DNA of 64,000 nt from Henckelia pumila (Eukaryota; Streptophyta; Magnoliopsida; Lamiales; Gesneriaceae), in assembly GCF_033568475.1 (NCBI RefSeq), contig NW_027331831.1, positions 15,872,001-15,936,000 of the forward strand, in the 5' to 3' direction. Positions within the stretch are counted from its first letter, which is position 1. Each line of letters opens with the position of its first letter. This document shows, piece by piece, positions 1-11,134 of the stretch. The notes below the pieces were generated by a model. It searched no databases. It saw nothing but the letters and a program-made list of their open reading frames with translations, and had not been told where the DNA came from. The position numbers were made by a program, and so were the translations under genes.

Positions 1-1832
1 CGAGAAGAAATCTGTTGATGGCTACTGTTAAAAGAGCTAGTCTCCAGAGAAAGGTTTTCTAACAACTGATTAGAAGATAATTCATCATTTTCAATGCTTA
101 ATTCCTTGGTTTTCTTCTTCTTCTTCTTCTTTTTCTGTTTCTTTGATTTGGCACTTGGCTTTGAATCTGCAGCTTTAAGTGTTGAGGCATGATCACCACC
201 GTCACAATTTGAAGTCTCGTCAACAATGTTACCCTTTTCCTGCAGATAAACTGGCATTTAAACCAACAAAAATTTCTAACAGCAATCTCATTAACAAAAC
301 ATAAAGAAAAGCATTTTTCCATTTAACGATTTAAGCATACAAAAGAGATGCGGTTATAGGCATGAATTTCAGGAGAAATAAAAAATACCCTGCCTTTGAA
401 TATGATTGAAATACATGTGCACTTTGAAAATGCTTCCATCACAACTTCTAGTCATTAGACTCATTACAAAGCCGGTACTGAAGTATAGCTTCACACATTT
501 TGAAGCGGACAACGCCAAGTTCAATTAATAAACAGTTGGAGCTTTTGAACATAGACGTGCTTTAACAATGGTGCTATAATGGCATCAATTGCAGGAATTA
601 AGTGTTTTGCTTCCCGGAGTGACAAATATGTCATAAATTTCTGACAGCTATCTATACATTTAACTCCTTTCTTTCTCTGAGCTGTGTTAAGTGAATGATC
701 TTATTTTTCTCGCTAGTTTCTATTTAACACGATAAAAATCTATAGATCCAGAAAAGAAAGGAAGTCTACATCACAACCTATCCGACTATACGAGAACCAA
801 GAGCACAACGAACGAGCATCAGGTTTTAAGACTTAGTTAGCCTCAGGACTCCTCTTAGGAGAGTCTCAGTCACTGTGTCATCCACCAGAGTCCAGACGGG
901 AATAAATCATGAAATGGTTTCAAGAAATATATACCACCATTATTCGGGAGCAATAACCTACATCGAATATACATAAACGACATCTTACGGCCAACCAATT
1001 ATGCTAGAAATTGGAAAGCGAAAATGCCACATGATATTCAATCGTAAGGGATGTGAGAGAAAGCAATTTCCAACTCAATAAGTGATTTTCTGCTTGAGTG
1101 CCACTAAGCAATTTCCAATTCAAGAATTGTTTTTTTTTGTTTTTGTTTTGGAGCTACAAGTAGTTCCTACTATGTTGAAGGCCCAAGACTCACTAATCAG
1201 CCACATGCTAAATTCTGACATCAGCTACGCTAGGTACTCACGTTTCACCTGACAGATCAGTCTTATGGTCCCTCCTCCAAGGTTTTAAGTCATAAATCCA
1301 CAGGAATGTTCATTAGTGTTACCCACGTAGCACGAAATATAGCTAAAATCTCTACCGAGCTCGATCATTAACAAAAGATTGTAGGAAAACAAAATTTTAT
1401 GATTTTCGCGTCCAGCGAGGTATGATTGTGAACAAAATTCTTCCAGGTTGTACCACGGGCACCCAAAATTTCCCTATATCCTCAATTCGAAACTTAAAAT
1501 TGATTACTCCGCATAGAGTCTCCACCCAAAGCACAAATTCACGAATCCTCCTCTTTGTTCTCATACAGTAATTAGTCCAAGATTCAGGCTTAAGTAACAA
1601 TAGCAGCAAGAAAGAAGAAGGGGAAACAAAATTGTGAGAATAATGATTAAAAAATAAATAACAATAAAAATTTGACCTGGTCTGAGGCGGTGGAGTCGTC
1701 GTCCTGAAGGAGATTGAAAGAATTTGGCCGCCGTACAGGGGCGGCGCCGGAATCGTCGGAATCATCGGAGTTGAGGTGAGGATGCGGTGGTGCTTGCTCG
1801 TTAAGCACCTTTTTCAGCAATCGGGCCGACAT
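1..1832 (-). CDS. TCF25: TCF25-like (Rqc1/Nulp1 family) gene, 5' part only
   Basis: First two exons of a minus-strand gene that runs off the left edge. Exon 1 is 1832-1677, starts MSARLLKKVLNEQ and ends at the donor CAG|GTCAAA. Exon 2 starts at 239 after a TTATCTGCAG acceptor and stays open to base 1. Both junctions are phase 0. An in-frame ATG four codons upstream exists (1844), but the MSARLLKK start matches what I recall of plant TCF25 proteins. The visible 131 residues have an acidic Asp/Ser stretch (about 22-30 and 44-46) and a run of eight lysines near residue 92, as expected of the low-complexity N-terminus of TCF25/Rqc1, a ribosome quality-control factor. The conserved C-terminal domain lies outside the window, so the name rests on the N-terminus only. 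Intron 1 (240-1676) contains the donor segment copied into the tandem array further right. Confidence 0.65.
855..1353. repeat. Intron segment that is the source of the array filler
   Basis: This 499-bp stretch of TCF25-like intron 1 recurs, essentially identical and in the same plus-strand direction, at five sites: 11013-11511, 14435-14933, 17859-18358, 21279-21777 and 24704-25202. I see about one fixed substitution (T in the intron, C in the copies, near 1230) and a T-run length change in copy three. At both ends the intron continues into unique sequence, whereas the copies switch abruptly into transposon sequence. The intron is therefore the donor. Confidence 0.95.
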
Positions 1833-2044
1833 TTTCTCTTCCAATGGCTTCTCAAGCTAATGACAGTATTACAAAGTTTTTCGATATTTTTATATTTGAG
1901 ACATGCCCTGGCCTGATTTAAATATATATTTAAATAGGTCTGATTTTGCTTTTAATTCAATAAAAAGATAAAAGTATTTTTGATAAAAGAAATTTTTGAC
2001 TTTTTAATTCAGTCAAAGAGTTAGGGTATTTTTGGAAAAAAAAA

Positions 2045-2130
2045 ATCAATCATCCCATCCCTTCTTTCTCCCTAGGATTCGAATATGGGTCTCACCCTTT
2101 TTCCCTGAATTCTAACCACTAGACCATCAA
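2045..2130 (-). mobile_element. tRNA-like SINE head (fragment)
   Basis: Read on the minus strand this begins TTGATGGTCTAGTGGTTAGA, close to a tRNA A-box region, followed about 40 bp later by ATTCGAATCC, a B-box-like motif. The pair and spacing suggest the tRNA-related head of a short SINE. No clear tail or target duplication was found, so it may be a degraded copy. It sits about 210 bp upstream of the TCF25-like start codon. Confidence 0.45.
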
Positions 2131-2169
2131 TATTTTTAATAATAATACTAAACAACAAAATATATATAC

Positions 2170-2250
2170 GATTTGGGTGGACCCAAGCCTGGGTCGACCA
2201 AAGCGGGCGGGTCGACCAAGGCTTGGGTCGACTGCTTTGGGTCAACCCAA
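2170..2250. repeat. GGGTCGACC-type short palindromic cluster
   Basis: Several imperfect copies of the palindrome GGGTCGACC and close variants occur in about 80 bp. An 95-codon open frame here is composed of this repeat plus A-rich sequence and is not a credible gene. The cluster lies just outside the hAT-type element that starts at 2351. Confidence 0.5.
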
Positions 2251-2350
2251 TTCTAAAAAAGAAAAAATACGAAAAAGAAAAGAAGAAAAAAAAGGAGTAA
2301 AGAAGAATGGAAAACGCAGGAGAGAGAAAATAATATTTTTTATTCAGATG

Positions 2351-2956
2351 CAGTGTTTTTATAATTGGACCGGTGATCGAACCGGTCTACCTAAAACAAA
2401 CGGTCCAACCGGTTGGACCGTTTTAACCGGACGGTCCAACCGAAAAATCGTTTATATAATATAATATAATAAATAATATATTTTGAATTTTAAAAACTCA
2501 AAAATATATTTAAATAGACAAAAAAATATATATTTGTCATAATTTGAAAGCTAAATAAAGATGTTAATATATTCAAAATATCAACTATAGTTATAAATTA
2601 TTTAAATAATGAAATATTTAATTTTAAAAAAACAAATAACTATTAAAATAAATTTTTTTAATGAAGTAAAAATTTTAAATAATAATGTATATACATAAAA
2701 AAAATTAAATTTAAAGTTTTAAAAATAAAAATTTAAATTTTCAAAATAAAATAAAAAAAATTCGGAAAACCGGTTCAACCGGTTCAACCGGTTGAACCGG
2801 TTATTGACCGGTCCAACCGGTTCTTGATCGGTTTTGATCGGTTCTGACCGGTTGGACCGGTTTTCCGGTTCTTAGAAGAGAACCGGACCGGACCGGCGAC
2901 CGGTTCCCGGTCGAACCGGTCGAACCGGCCGGTTCGGTCCGATTTTAATAACACTG
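2351..2956. mobile_element. Non-autonomous hAT-type element, CCGGTT-rich, 606 bp
   Basis: The left end reads CAGTGTTTTTATAATTGGAC. The right end, reverse-complemented, reads CAGTGTTATTAAAATCGGAC, so the two form terminal inverted repeats. The flanking 8 bp are TTCAGATG (2343-2350) and TTCAGAGG (2957-2964), a 7/8 match consistent with the 8-bp duplication typical of hAT elements. Both subterminal regions (about 2363-2450 and 2762-2945) are dense in ACCGGTT motifs in both orientations, as in hAT elements with many transposase-binding sites. The centre is AT-rich and has no transposase reading frame. Confidence 0.8.
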
Positions 2957-2964
2957 TTCAGAGG

Positions 2965-3511
2965 TTTATTTATTGAATTAAAACCAAGACCAAATCTATA
3001 TCCCTCATTTTTCCCATTTTCGTCCGGGTGCTTGTTCATTTATTTTAAAAATCACAAAATAATGGAAAAAATTTTACGGATCAATTTTGTGGCAAAGATC
3101 TTTTATTTGGTCAATCATAAAAAAAATATTATTTTTTATATTCTACTTTTGATTGTAATTGTGAGTATGATTGATTGGCTCGTCTCGTAGATAAATATCT
3201 GTGAGACTGTCTCACAAAGAGACCTACTATTTAAAAATAAGTAGTTAAAGTGTTTGAATGAACTTATTTTAAAGTAAATGTTGATGTGTTTTGTATATGA
3301 ACATCCTTTTATTGTCAAAATTAAAAAAAAATATAATAATATGAATGTAATGTAATAGTTATATATATATACAAAAAAATAGTTTTGTTAAACATACATT
3401 AAAAAAATAAACTTATTTTATATTTTATTTATAAAAAAAATTGAAAAATTATGTAAAAAAAATGTACGGAGGAAATGGTGGATATTTAACAAAATATATG
3501 ACGATAATATG
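2965..3511. other. AT-rich intergenic sequence, no gene seen
   Basis: No credible coding region. The only structure I see is a 17-bp palindrome TGTGAGACTGTCTCACA at 3200-3216, embedded in a motif that I recall as common in dispersed plant repeats. Confidence 0.6.
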
Positions 3512-4230
3512 TAGGGATGGCAATGCGCCGGGTTAAAACCCAGCTCCCCATCAAACCCACCCCTAATGGGACGGGTTAAAACCCGGTCAAACGAGTCCCA
3601 GGACGGATCCAGACCCGGTCAACGGGTCTGAAAGCGCGTCCGGGGCTGGTAGCGGGTTTTAGGTAACCCAGCCCGAACCCGCCCCAGATATTATATATAT
3701 ATTATAAAACAAATAATAAGTATATATATATATATAATAATAAATATATATATAGATACGCAATATCAGTAAAAAAATGTTGCCCTAATTCTCAATCCTC
3801 TCTATTTCCCTATTCACATTTCACGCCGTATTTGGTCGGCCTCTACCCCTTGTAGTCTTCTCTTCTTCAAGAATCAAGAATCAAGAATCAAGCCGTCACT
3901 CAAAGGCCAAAGCTCAAGAGATTTTCATTTTTCCGGAAGCCTTCGTGAATCGAGATCAAGCCGTCAAGGACTCAAGCTCAAGCGATTTTCGATTTTCCAG
4001 AAGCCTTCGAGAATCGAGAATCGAGATCTTCGTCGGTGAAAACTCCAGTTAGAATTAAGGTAACAAACTTTTTAATTCGTGCATTTTCTGAACTCAACTT
4101 CACTGTTTTTCTCTTATCCCATTTTGATCGGTTTGGCTGGTCCAACCCGCTTTAAACCCGCCGGGTTTTTAAGGCCGAGGCGGGACGGGTTTCGGGTTTA
4201 GCAAAATCCGCCCTGCTGCCACCATCACTA
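3512..4230. mobile_element. Non-autonomous hAT-type element, GGGTTT-rich, 719 bp
   Basis: Ends are TAGGGATGGCA on the left and, reverse-complemented, TAGTGATGGTGGCA on the right. The flanking 8 bp ATAATATG are identical on both sides (3504-3511 and 4231-4238). Subterminal regions carry repeated ACCC/GGGT motifs (3527-3690 and 4140-4215). The interior (about 3780-4070) contains partly duplicated TCAAGCCGTCA and TCGAGAATC segments and has no open frame of note. A truncated relative of the left end lies at 34364. Confidence 0.82.
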
Positions 4231-4257
4231 ATAATATGTAGAAAAAAATATTAAAAT

Positions 4258-4500
4258 TGTTGAAAATATATTATATTATATTATATTAGAATTGTTGAAA
4301 ATTGAGTTGTATTATTTTGAAAATTAGTGTGTGATGATGTAGATGATGATGATTTAATTTTTGGACTAATCTTTCATTGAGATCTATAAATAGGTCTCTC
4401 CATTTGTGTAGAAAAACACAATTTGAGAGAATAAATTTAAAGTGTGGAGTTTGAGAATATTTTGAGTTTTTGAGTTTAATAAATTTTATTTTTCACAACA
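4258..4500 (+). repeat. Copia 5' LTR
   Basis: 243 bp, TG...CA termini, matching the 3' LTR at 32398-32644 closely except for a rearranged AT-rich first 60 bp. A TATAAATA promoter motif lies at 4385-4392 inside AGATCTATAAATAGGTCTCT, also conserved in the 3' copy. Confidence 0.93.
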
Positions 4501-5203
4501 CGTTATCAGCACGATCGCTCGAAGGTTTTTTATAATTTCTGACGCTCCAAAATACAAGAAGTAAAAAATATTCAACAAGTAAGAATTTTTATTTTACTGT
4601 TTATATATTTTTATTGTGTATATATTAATATATAATATCATGTTATGAATTTTTTAAAAAACTTGTTATAAATCTTGGGAGGATGTTAAGACGACATTCC
4701 ACACTCTCGGTAAGGGATACGACAAGTATAAAAGCTTCTAAGGTTTTTAAACATTATAATCATATTTGTATAATGTCATGTTATTATATAAAAAGTTGTT
4801 TATTACATCGATCTTATAATAATATGATATGATATACTATACTATACCTGACTTTATACTAACTATATTGGTATAATTTCACAATATTATATAAAAGGCT
4901 GTCTACGACATCGATCTTATAATAATGTGATATGATATACATAATTATTTAATTATGATTATCATTATATGCATTGTATCATTATCACAAATTTTTATTC
5001 AACACATACTCGATTTTTCTTTACCCCCAATGGTCACAAACGGCTAGTTTTTGGCCTATAAATATTTTCACTCAAACTCATTTTCAATCACACCAAAATT
5101 CATTCTTCATCTCAAAACATTTTCTCCTTGGTTTTTTTTCGAAAAAGAAGAAGATGGAGTTTTTGGCTTTTCTAAGGATATTTTTCATAACGATTATGAT
5201 CAT
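4501..5203 (+). other. Copia primer-binding site and leader (first part)
   Basis: Directly after the LTR the sequence CGTTATCAGCACGA (4501-4514) resembles the tRNA-iMet-type primer site of many plant copia elements. The AT-rich leader contains a roughly 100-bp tandem duplication (about 4765-4945) sharing ACATCGATCTTATAATAAT. The leader is cut at 5203 by the LARD-like insertion and resumes at 10312. A 130-codon open frame here (4974-5366) runs across the insertion boundary and is not a gene. Confidence 0.7.
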
Positions 5204-6592
5204 TGACCGACTAAATCGGTTTGATAAAAATCTACTGGCAAGCGCACCAAGTCAAGTAATAGTAAAGTGGACAGAGAGTCCAAGTATCGATCCCACAAGG
5301 ACTGCAGTCAATTCTCAAGAATTAATTATTTTACTTAATCTAGACAAAATAATAGAAGGATTTTGAATTAAATAAAATAAGAATATAAAATAAAAACTGA
5401 TTAAGAAATAAGAATAAAAATAACTGAAGATAAAAATAATCAAGACAAAGACAACCAAGACACACGTAGGTACCGAACAAATTTTGTAACATGTAGTCGA
5501 TTCAGGACTCAGATTTAATCTTAATTCACGGGAATTCTCCTAATTTGTTCAAAGGACTATTTCTAGAACAATCAAACCTATTCAAATATTGATGAACTAA
5601 TCTTTCGTAATTCTAATCAAATTTGAATGCATTAAATATTTGTAAAAATTCAGTTTACACCCAAACCGCACACTGAAACCGAATTCTATTTCTAGTCGGT
5701 TTTACAATATGTTAATTATCAGAGTGATCAAAATCAAAACCTCCTCTGTCGATTTGGAATTGATTAACATGCAAGCAAACAGTTGATCAGACTATTCACA
5801 AGACAAATATAAATCTGACAATCAATAAAATAAAATCAACTCTAAAAAAAATCCCAAACAAACATCCAAGTTTTCTACATAAATTTGTTCGGCCCAATCA
5901 CGCCGTCTTGGTTGAAAATAAACTACTCAATAATTAAAAACAATAATTCAAAAATAAAAATAAAAAGAAGAAAAGAAAGAAGAAATCTTCTCTCCCAAGC
6001 CTTGTAGCCATCTCCTCTTGCGTTGTCTGCGCTCTCGAGCTTCCGAAACCCTCAAAAATATGTTATATCTTCTATATATATGGTCCGAAACGCCTACCAG
6101 TTAATTTCCTCTCAAAATAAGGATTTTTCGGCACACGTATGACCCCCGAACACGCGCGCGCGCGCGGCATAGGCCTCGCACGAGCGCAGCACATAAAAAC
6201 AGAAGGCTGTACGTCGGACTCGCGCGTGCGCGAGCTTGATTCTCGCGCGCGCAGTACAAAAAATCTGCGCCGAGCTATAATTTTCAAAAATTCATATCTC
6301 AAGATCTAGCCGTCGGATTGAGCTGAAATTTTGACAGCAGCTTCAAAACATCTTTAACTTTAATTTGAACGGTGGAGATTGGATTTCAATGTCTCTAAAA
6401 TTAAATATTATTTTTCGATCAAGGCTGCTCCGTAATTCACTCTTCAAAAATTCATTTTCCTACAAAATTAACCCAAGGAGTGAAATACACACACATGCAC
6501 TAAAACACATAAAAACACATAAAAATAATATAAATGCACACAAAATAGACATAAAAATAACATGAAATAATGCATACAAAATGCACTTATCA
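5204..6592 (-). repeat. LARD 3' LTR (left copy)
   Basis: 1389 bp, plus-strand ends TGACCG...TTATCA, i.e. TGATAAGTGC...CGGTCA on the element's own strand. It carries a CG-alternating tract around 6153-6260. It differs from the right copy by scattered substitutions, for example in the CG tract and at the terminus. Confidence 0.93.
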
Positions 6593-7844
6593 ACACTCCC
6601 ATACTTAAACCTTGCTCGCTCGAGCAAGACATGCAAAAACAACATGCAAACAACAACATAAGTGAGGACAAGTCATGAATGTGCACAGCCTCTGAGAAGT
6701 TCAATCACCAACAAAAAATCACAGACATGCTCTCAACTTTTTATAATACACCTTCGGTTTAACGTGAACGTATGTGTGTGAAATGTCATTCCAGTTTCAT
6801 ACAACTTAGACCGAATTCGTCTCAAATCTGCTTAGCGACCTATGACAAGTCAATGCAAGTTTCACTCTTCAAGTGCTCATTCCTTCCAACGACCTCTAGA
6901 CTAAACCCACCTCCCTTGAGATAATGAATTACACACCTCCGGATTTTGCACCCGGTATTGCATTAGCCCCAATAATTACCCGCTGACTTAGCTATAACTG
7001 GCTAGGATACGAAAAATCATTCTATTTTTTCTTTCTAATCCTCTCGTCTATAGCCCGGATGGAGCATCAATCCCATTTTACCCGCATACTTAGCCTTAAA
7101 TTTAATTTTTTTTTTTTTTTTAGGATTTTAATCCTTTCAAGGCCCGGATGGAATTGTATATAAATTTTTTCTAGGTGCGCCCAAGATCATAAGTGTAAAC
7201 TAGAGCCTCATCAAAATTCATAGAACACAATCAAAATCCACAAACCATCTATTGCCGTGCAATGGTCAAACAGACAGAAACTTCATCAAACTTTTCGCTA
7301 CAATTCACTGGTCTAACATTAGTGCTTAAAAATATTCACGGTTCAACCTACAGTTTCTCATGTCCAGTCAAGAGCAAATTTTTCTCAAAAATCCATTTTC
7401 AAATAAACTTCATCATCATTGGCTATTATGATTCATCCTACTCATGCAAGACAACACAAACGAACTTAAACAAACAATATGAAAACAAACACGAAACATG
7501 ACAGATGCAACACAAACAATGCAAATAAACTATTCTACCCCCCCATACTTATCCAAAGCATTGCCCTCAATGCTTCAGAACAATGAACAGAATGCAGACA
7601 AACACACAATGCAATGAAAAACAAAAACACAAAGAAAACAAAAATAACACTCCCCTGGTTTTCGATTCATTCTCTTTCTTCTTGAAAGAATCCTTCGGGA
7701 CGGTATCAGCATTCTAGAATATCGGCAGGCACAACCAACTGGCATAGGAAAGAAACAAAAATAAAAACAAAACAAAACAAAAACAAAATAAAAATAAAAA
7801 GCAAAAACACTGGGTTGCCTCCCAGTCAGCGCTAAATTTATAGT
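6593..7844 (-). other. LARD 3' non-coding interior
   Basis: No convincing protein. Next to the left LTR the element strand reads AGTATGGGAGTGT, a weak polypurine tract. A stronger purine run, AAGTATGGGGGGGTAGAAT, lies internally near 7540. Just 3' of the gag-like stop, the motif GGGAGGCAACCC (about 7813-7824) matches a stretch I recall from Athila-like elements. A T-rich run occurs at 7108-7123. Confidence 0.6.
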
Positions 7845-8756
7845 CTATAGCCCGACTATGCAGAAGCCACCATCAAAGAGCGGCTGCCGCCTATAGTAAG
7901 AATCATACGATTCTACGTATGGGTTTTGAATTTCTTCGCCCTCAAGCTTGGCGTGATATTTGCATTTTAAGCTTGTCGGTCCAACAGTACTCGGCATGAA
8001 ATTTTTCCTTTGGAAAGAGACTCTGATTCTAGGCTGAAGCTCAAAGAGGATGTAATACTGTGGAGGTGGCGTCAATGGCAAAAAAGTATCTTCTAACGGT
8101 GTACATAAAACGACCACTGACGAGGTAAAATCTCTCTCCTTGTATAGTTCTTCCTCCTCCACTATTACGTTTGGCTCTTCTTCACAAGAAGATTCCTCAA
8201 AAATGATTTCTTCATGCTCTGGCTCAGTTACTTCACTCTCTTGATAGATCTCAAAAATTGGTTCTCTAAGAAGCGCAATCTGTTCATCCAAAAGACTCAT
8301 GCGGCTTTCTAAGAATTTATTTGACTCTGTCTGCTGTCGCACAAGATTTTCCAACTGAGCCACATAATCTTCGGAACGCCCTATGCACTTTTCTTGATGC
8401 TCCGGTGGCTGGTTCGCAAAATTTTTAGAGTTGATATCTGGAGGATATTGGTGACTCCAACCCTGTAGTGAAGGATCACAATGCCAATGGTAGTCAAAAT
8501 CTGCCATATCATTTAACAATTGCATCGCACTGTCTTCATCTCTTCTAAACAATTTACTGCCAGTGGCCAACGTTCCATAATCCACCCAACTTCTTGTAAT
8601 CTCATCCAAACCACCATAAAAAAATTGAGTGAGGGTGTAGCTCGAAAATTTATGGCATCGAAATCTGTTCGCCAAATCATTGAATCTCCCCCAAACAGCA
8701 TAGAATGGCTCCAAGTATTGCTGGCCAAATCTTGTGAACACCTGATGGTGATCCAT
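7845..8756 (-). CDS. Gag-like protein of the LARD element
   Basis: 303 residues from the ATG at 8756 (MDHHQVFTRF). The open frame extends further upstream into the LTR, but homology-like sequence begins here. Residues about 20-75 (FNDLANRFRCHKF ... LTQFFYGGLDEITRSWVDYG) resemble the retrotransposon gag domain of Athila/Tat elements. Residues about 115-145 form a likely coiled coil (DYVAQLENLVRQQTESNKFL), followed by a very acidic stretch at about 165-200 rich in Glu. I see no zinc knuckle. This is the only copy with its natural C-terminus. In the array copies the end is replaced by sequence from the TCF25-like intron. Confidence 0.7.
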   Translation of the reverse strand: MDHHQVFTRFGQQYLEPFYAVWGRFNDLANRFRCHKFSSYTLTQFFYGGLDEITRSWVDYGTLATGSKLFRRDEDSAMQLLNDMADFDYHWHCDPSLQGWSHQYPPDINSKNFANQPPEHQEKCIGRSEDYVAQLENLVRQQTESNKFLESRMSLLDEQIALLREPIFEIYQESEVTEPEHEEIIFEESSCEEEPNVIVEEEELYKERDFTSSVVVLCTPLEDTFLPLTPPPQYYILFELQPRIRVSFQRKNFMPSTVGPTSLKCKYHAKLEGEEIQNPYVESYDSYYRRQPLFDGGFCIVGL

Positions 8757-8898
8757 CTCCAAGTACCTCACAAGCAAAAGAAAAGAAAAAAAATCAAAAT
8801 TAAAATAAAATAAAAAAAACGAAAAGAACGAAAAGATAGAAATAAAAAAAAAATGTCTAGCCTCAAGCAAATAATCTATCCTAATATCAACTAAACAG

Positions 8899-8916
8899 TC
8901 CCCGGAAACGGCGCCA
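8899..8916 (-). other. LARD primer-binding site
   Basis: TGGCGCCGTTTCCGGGGA on the minus strand, 6 bp inside the right-hand (5') LTR. This is one base from the GTTGCC form I recall as common in Athila/Tat elements. The sixth array copy has that GTTGCC form (26010-26027). Confidence 0.8.
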
Positions 8917-8922
8917 AAAACT

Positions 8923-10311
8923 TGACCGGCTAAATCGATTTGATAAAAATCTACTGGCAAGCGCACCAGGTCAAGTAATAGTAAAGTGGACAGAGAGTCC
9001 AAGTATCGATCCCACAGGGACTGCAATCAATTCTCAAGAATTAATTATTTTACTTAATCTAGACAAAATAATAGAAGGATTTTGAATTAAATAAAATAAG
9101 AATATAAAATAAAAACTGATTAAGAAATAAGAATAAAAATAACTGAAGATAAAAATAATCAAGACAAAGACAACCAAGACACACGTAGGTACCGAACAAA
9201 TTTTGTAACATGTAGTCGATTCAGGACTCAGATTTAATCTTAATTCACGGGAATTCTCCTAATTTGTTCAAAGGACTATTTCTAGAACAATCAAACCTAT
9301 TCAAATATTGATGAACTAATCTTTCGTAATTCTAATCAAATTTGAATGCATTAAATATTTGTAAAAATTCAGTTTACACCCAAACCGCACACTGAAACCG
9401 AATTCTATTTCTAGTCGGTTTTACAATATGTTAATTATCAGAGTGATCAAAATCAAAACCTCCTCTGTCGATTTGGAATTGATTAACATGCAAGCAAACA
9501 GTTGATCAGACTATTCACAAGACAAATATAAATCTGACAATCAATAAAATAAAATCAACTCTAAAAAAAATCCCAAACAAACATCCAAGTTTTCTACATA
9601 AATTTGTTCGGCCCAATCACGCCGTCTTGGTTGAAAATAAACTACTCAATAATTAAAAACAATAATTCAAAAATAAAAATAAAAAGAAGAAAAAAAAAGA
9701 AGAAATCTTCTCTCCCAAGCCTTGTAGCCACCTCCTCTTGCGTTGTCTGCGCTCTCGAGCTTCCGAAACCCTCAAAAATATGTTATATCTTCTATATATA
9801 TGGTCCGAAACGCCTACCAGTTAATTTCCTCTCAAAATAAGGATTTTTCGGAACACATATGGCCCCCAACACGCGCGCGCGCGCGGCATAGGCCTCGCAC
9901 GCGCGCAGCACATAAAAACAGAAGGCTGTACGTCGGACTCGCGCGCGCGCGAGCTTGATTCTCGCGCGCGCAGTACAAAAAATCTGCGCCGAGCTATAAT
10001 TTTCAAAAATTCATATATCGAGATCTAGCCGTCGGATTGAGCTGAAATTTTGACAGCAGCTTCAAAACATCTTTAAATTTAATCTGAACAGTGAAGATTG
10101 GATTTCAATATTTCTAAAATTAAATATGATTTTTCGATCAAGGCTGCTCCGTAATTCACTCTTCAAAAATCCATTTTCCTACAAAATTAACCCAAAGAGT
10201 GAAATACACACACATGCACTAAAACACATAAAAACACATAAAAATAATATGAATGCACACAAAATAAACATAAAAATAACATGAAATAATGCATACAAAA
10301 TGCACTTATCA
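8923..10311 (-). repeat. LARD 5' LTR (right copy)
   Basis: 1389 bp, element-strand start TGATAAGTGC, end CCGGTCA. It includes alternating CG tracts (about 9871-9886 and 9937-9972). Five further copies of this LTR occur in the tandem array, because the amplified unit includes it. Confidence 0.93.
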
Positions 10312-10471
10312 ATCATCATGCTCACGAGTTTTGTACTCACCAGCGATTTTCCACCACATGCTTTTTCTCTATTTGTACACTTACTTGTACTCATCGTTTA
10401 TCCATTATTTTGTATTGTCATATTAATAGAAATTAACTAATAAAATCCATTGTTATTTTTCTAGTACCACC

Positions 10472-11134
10472 ATGTCAAACTTGGCAAAGCTTGAATTCGT
10501 TGCACTCGATATCACTGAAAAAAATTATATGCCATGGACTCTTGATGTTGAGATGCATCTTGAGTCATTGGGTCTAAGTGAAAGCATTAAAGAAAATAAT
10601 ATATCAACCTCACAAGATAAAGCAAAAACTATGATTTTCTTGCGCCGACATCTTGATGAAGGGTTGAAATGTAAGTATCTCACAGAAAAAGACCCAATAA
10701 CTTTATGGAAAGGGCTGAAAGAAAGATTTGAGCATATAAGGGAAGTGATACTTCCGACCGCCCGTGATGAATGTAATACGTTGAGATTCCAAGACTTTAA
10801 AAAAGTCAGTGATTATAATTCTGCGATGTATCGAATAGTCTCGCAATTAAAATTCTGTGGACTTGAAGTCACAGAGATGGAAATGCTTGAGAAAACATTT
10901 TTCACTTTTCACGCATCGAATATAACTCTACAACAACAGTATAAAGTGCGTGGATTTTTGAGATATTCCGAACTAATCGCATGTCTTCTTGGCGGAAAAG
11001 AACAACGAATTGTTAGGAGAGTCTCAGTCACTGTGTCATCCACCAGAGTCCAGACGGGAATAAATCATGAAATGGTTTCAAGAAATATATACCACCATTA
11101 TTCGGGAGCAATAACCTACATCGAATATACATAA
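10472..11134 (+). pseudogene. Truncated copia gag, copy 1, with intron-encoded tail
   Basis: Begins MSNLAKLEFVALDITEKNY, the N-terminal gag domain of copia. It follows CTAG|TACCACCATG, which looks like a splice acceptor and start context. A 2-bp deletion shifts the frame near codon 172, and the remaining tail to codon 220 is read from the captured TCF25-like intron. It lacks the Arg-Gly region and zinc knuckle. Confidence 0.85.

Larger units (their letters stand above)
5204..10311 (-). mobile_element. Non-autonomous Ty3-type (Athila/Tat-like) LARD element, antisense, 5.1 kb
   Basis: Two 1389-bp LTRs (5204-6592, 8923-10311) and the 5-bp duplication ATCAT (5199-5203, 10312-10316) define a complete insertion in the copia leader. 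The element reads on the minus strand. Its primer-binding site, TGGCGCCGTTTCCGGGGA, lies next to the right-hand LTR and resembles the site used by Athila/Tat-type elements. It encodes only one gag-like protein (7845-8756). No protease, reverse transcriptase or integrase is present, so it must have been moved by an autonomous relative. The part from 8092 rightward was later amplified. Confidence 0.9.

Noticed and set aside
2177..2464. 95-codon plus-strand gene
   Set aside because: Built from GGTCGACC repeats, an A-rich run and the end of a hAT-type element.
4974..5366. 130-codon open frame at the copia leader
   Set aside because: It crosses the LARD insertion point at 5203/5204, so it cannot be an original gene.
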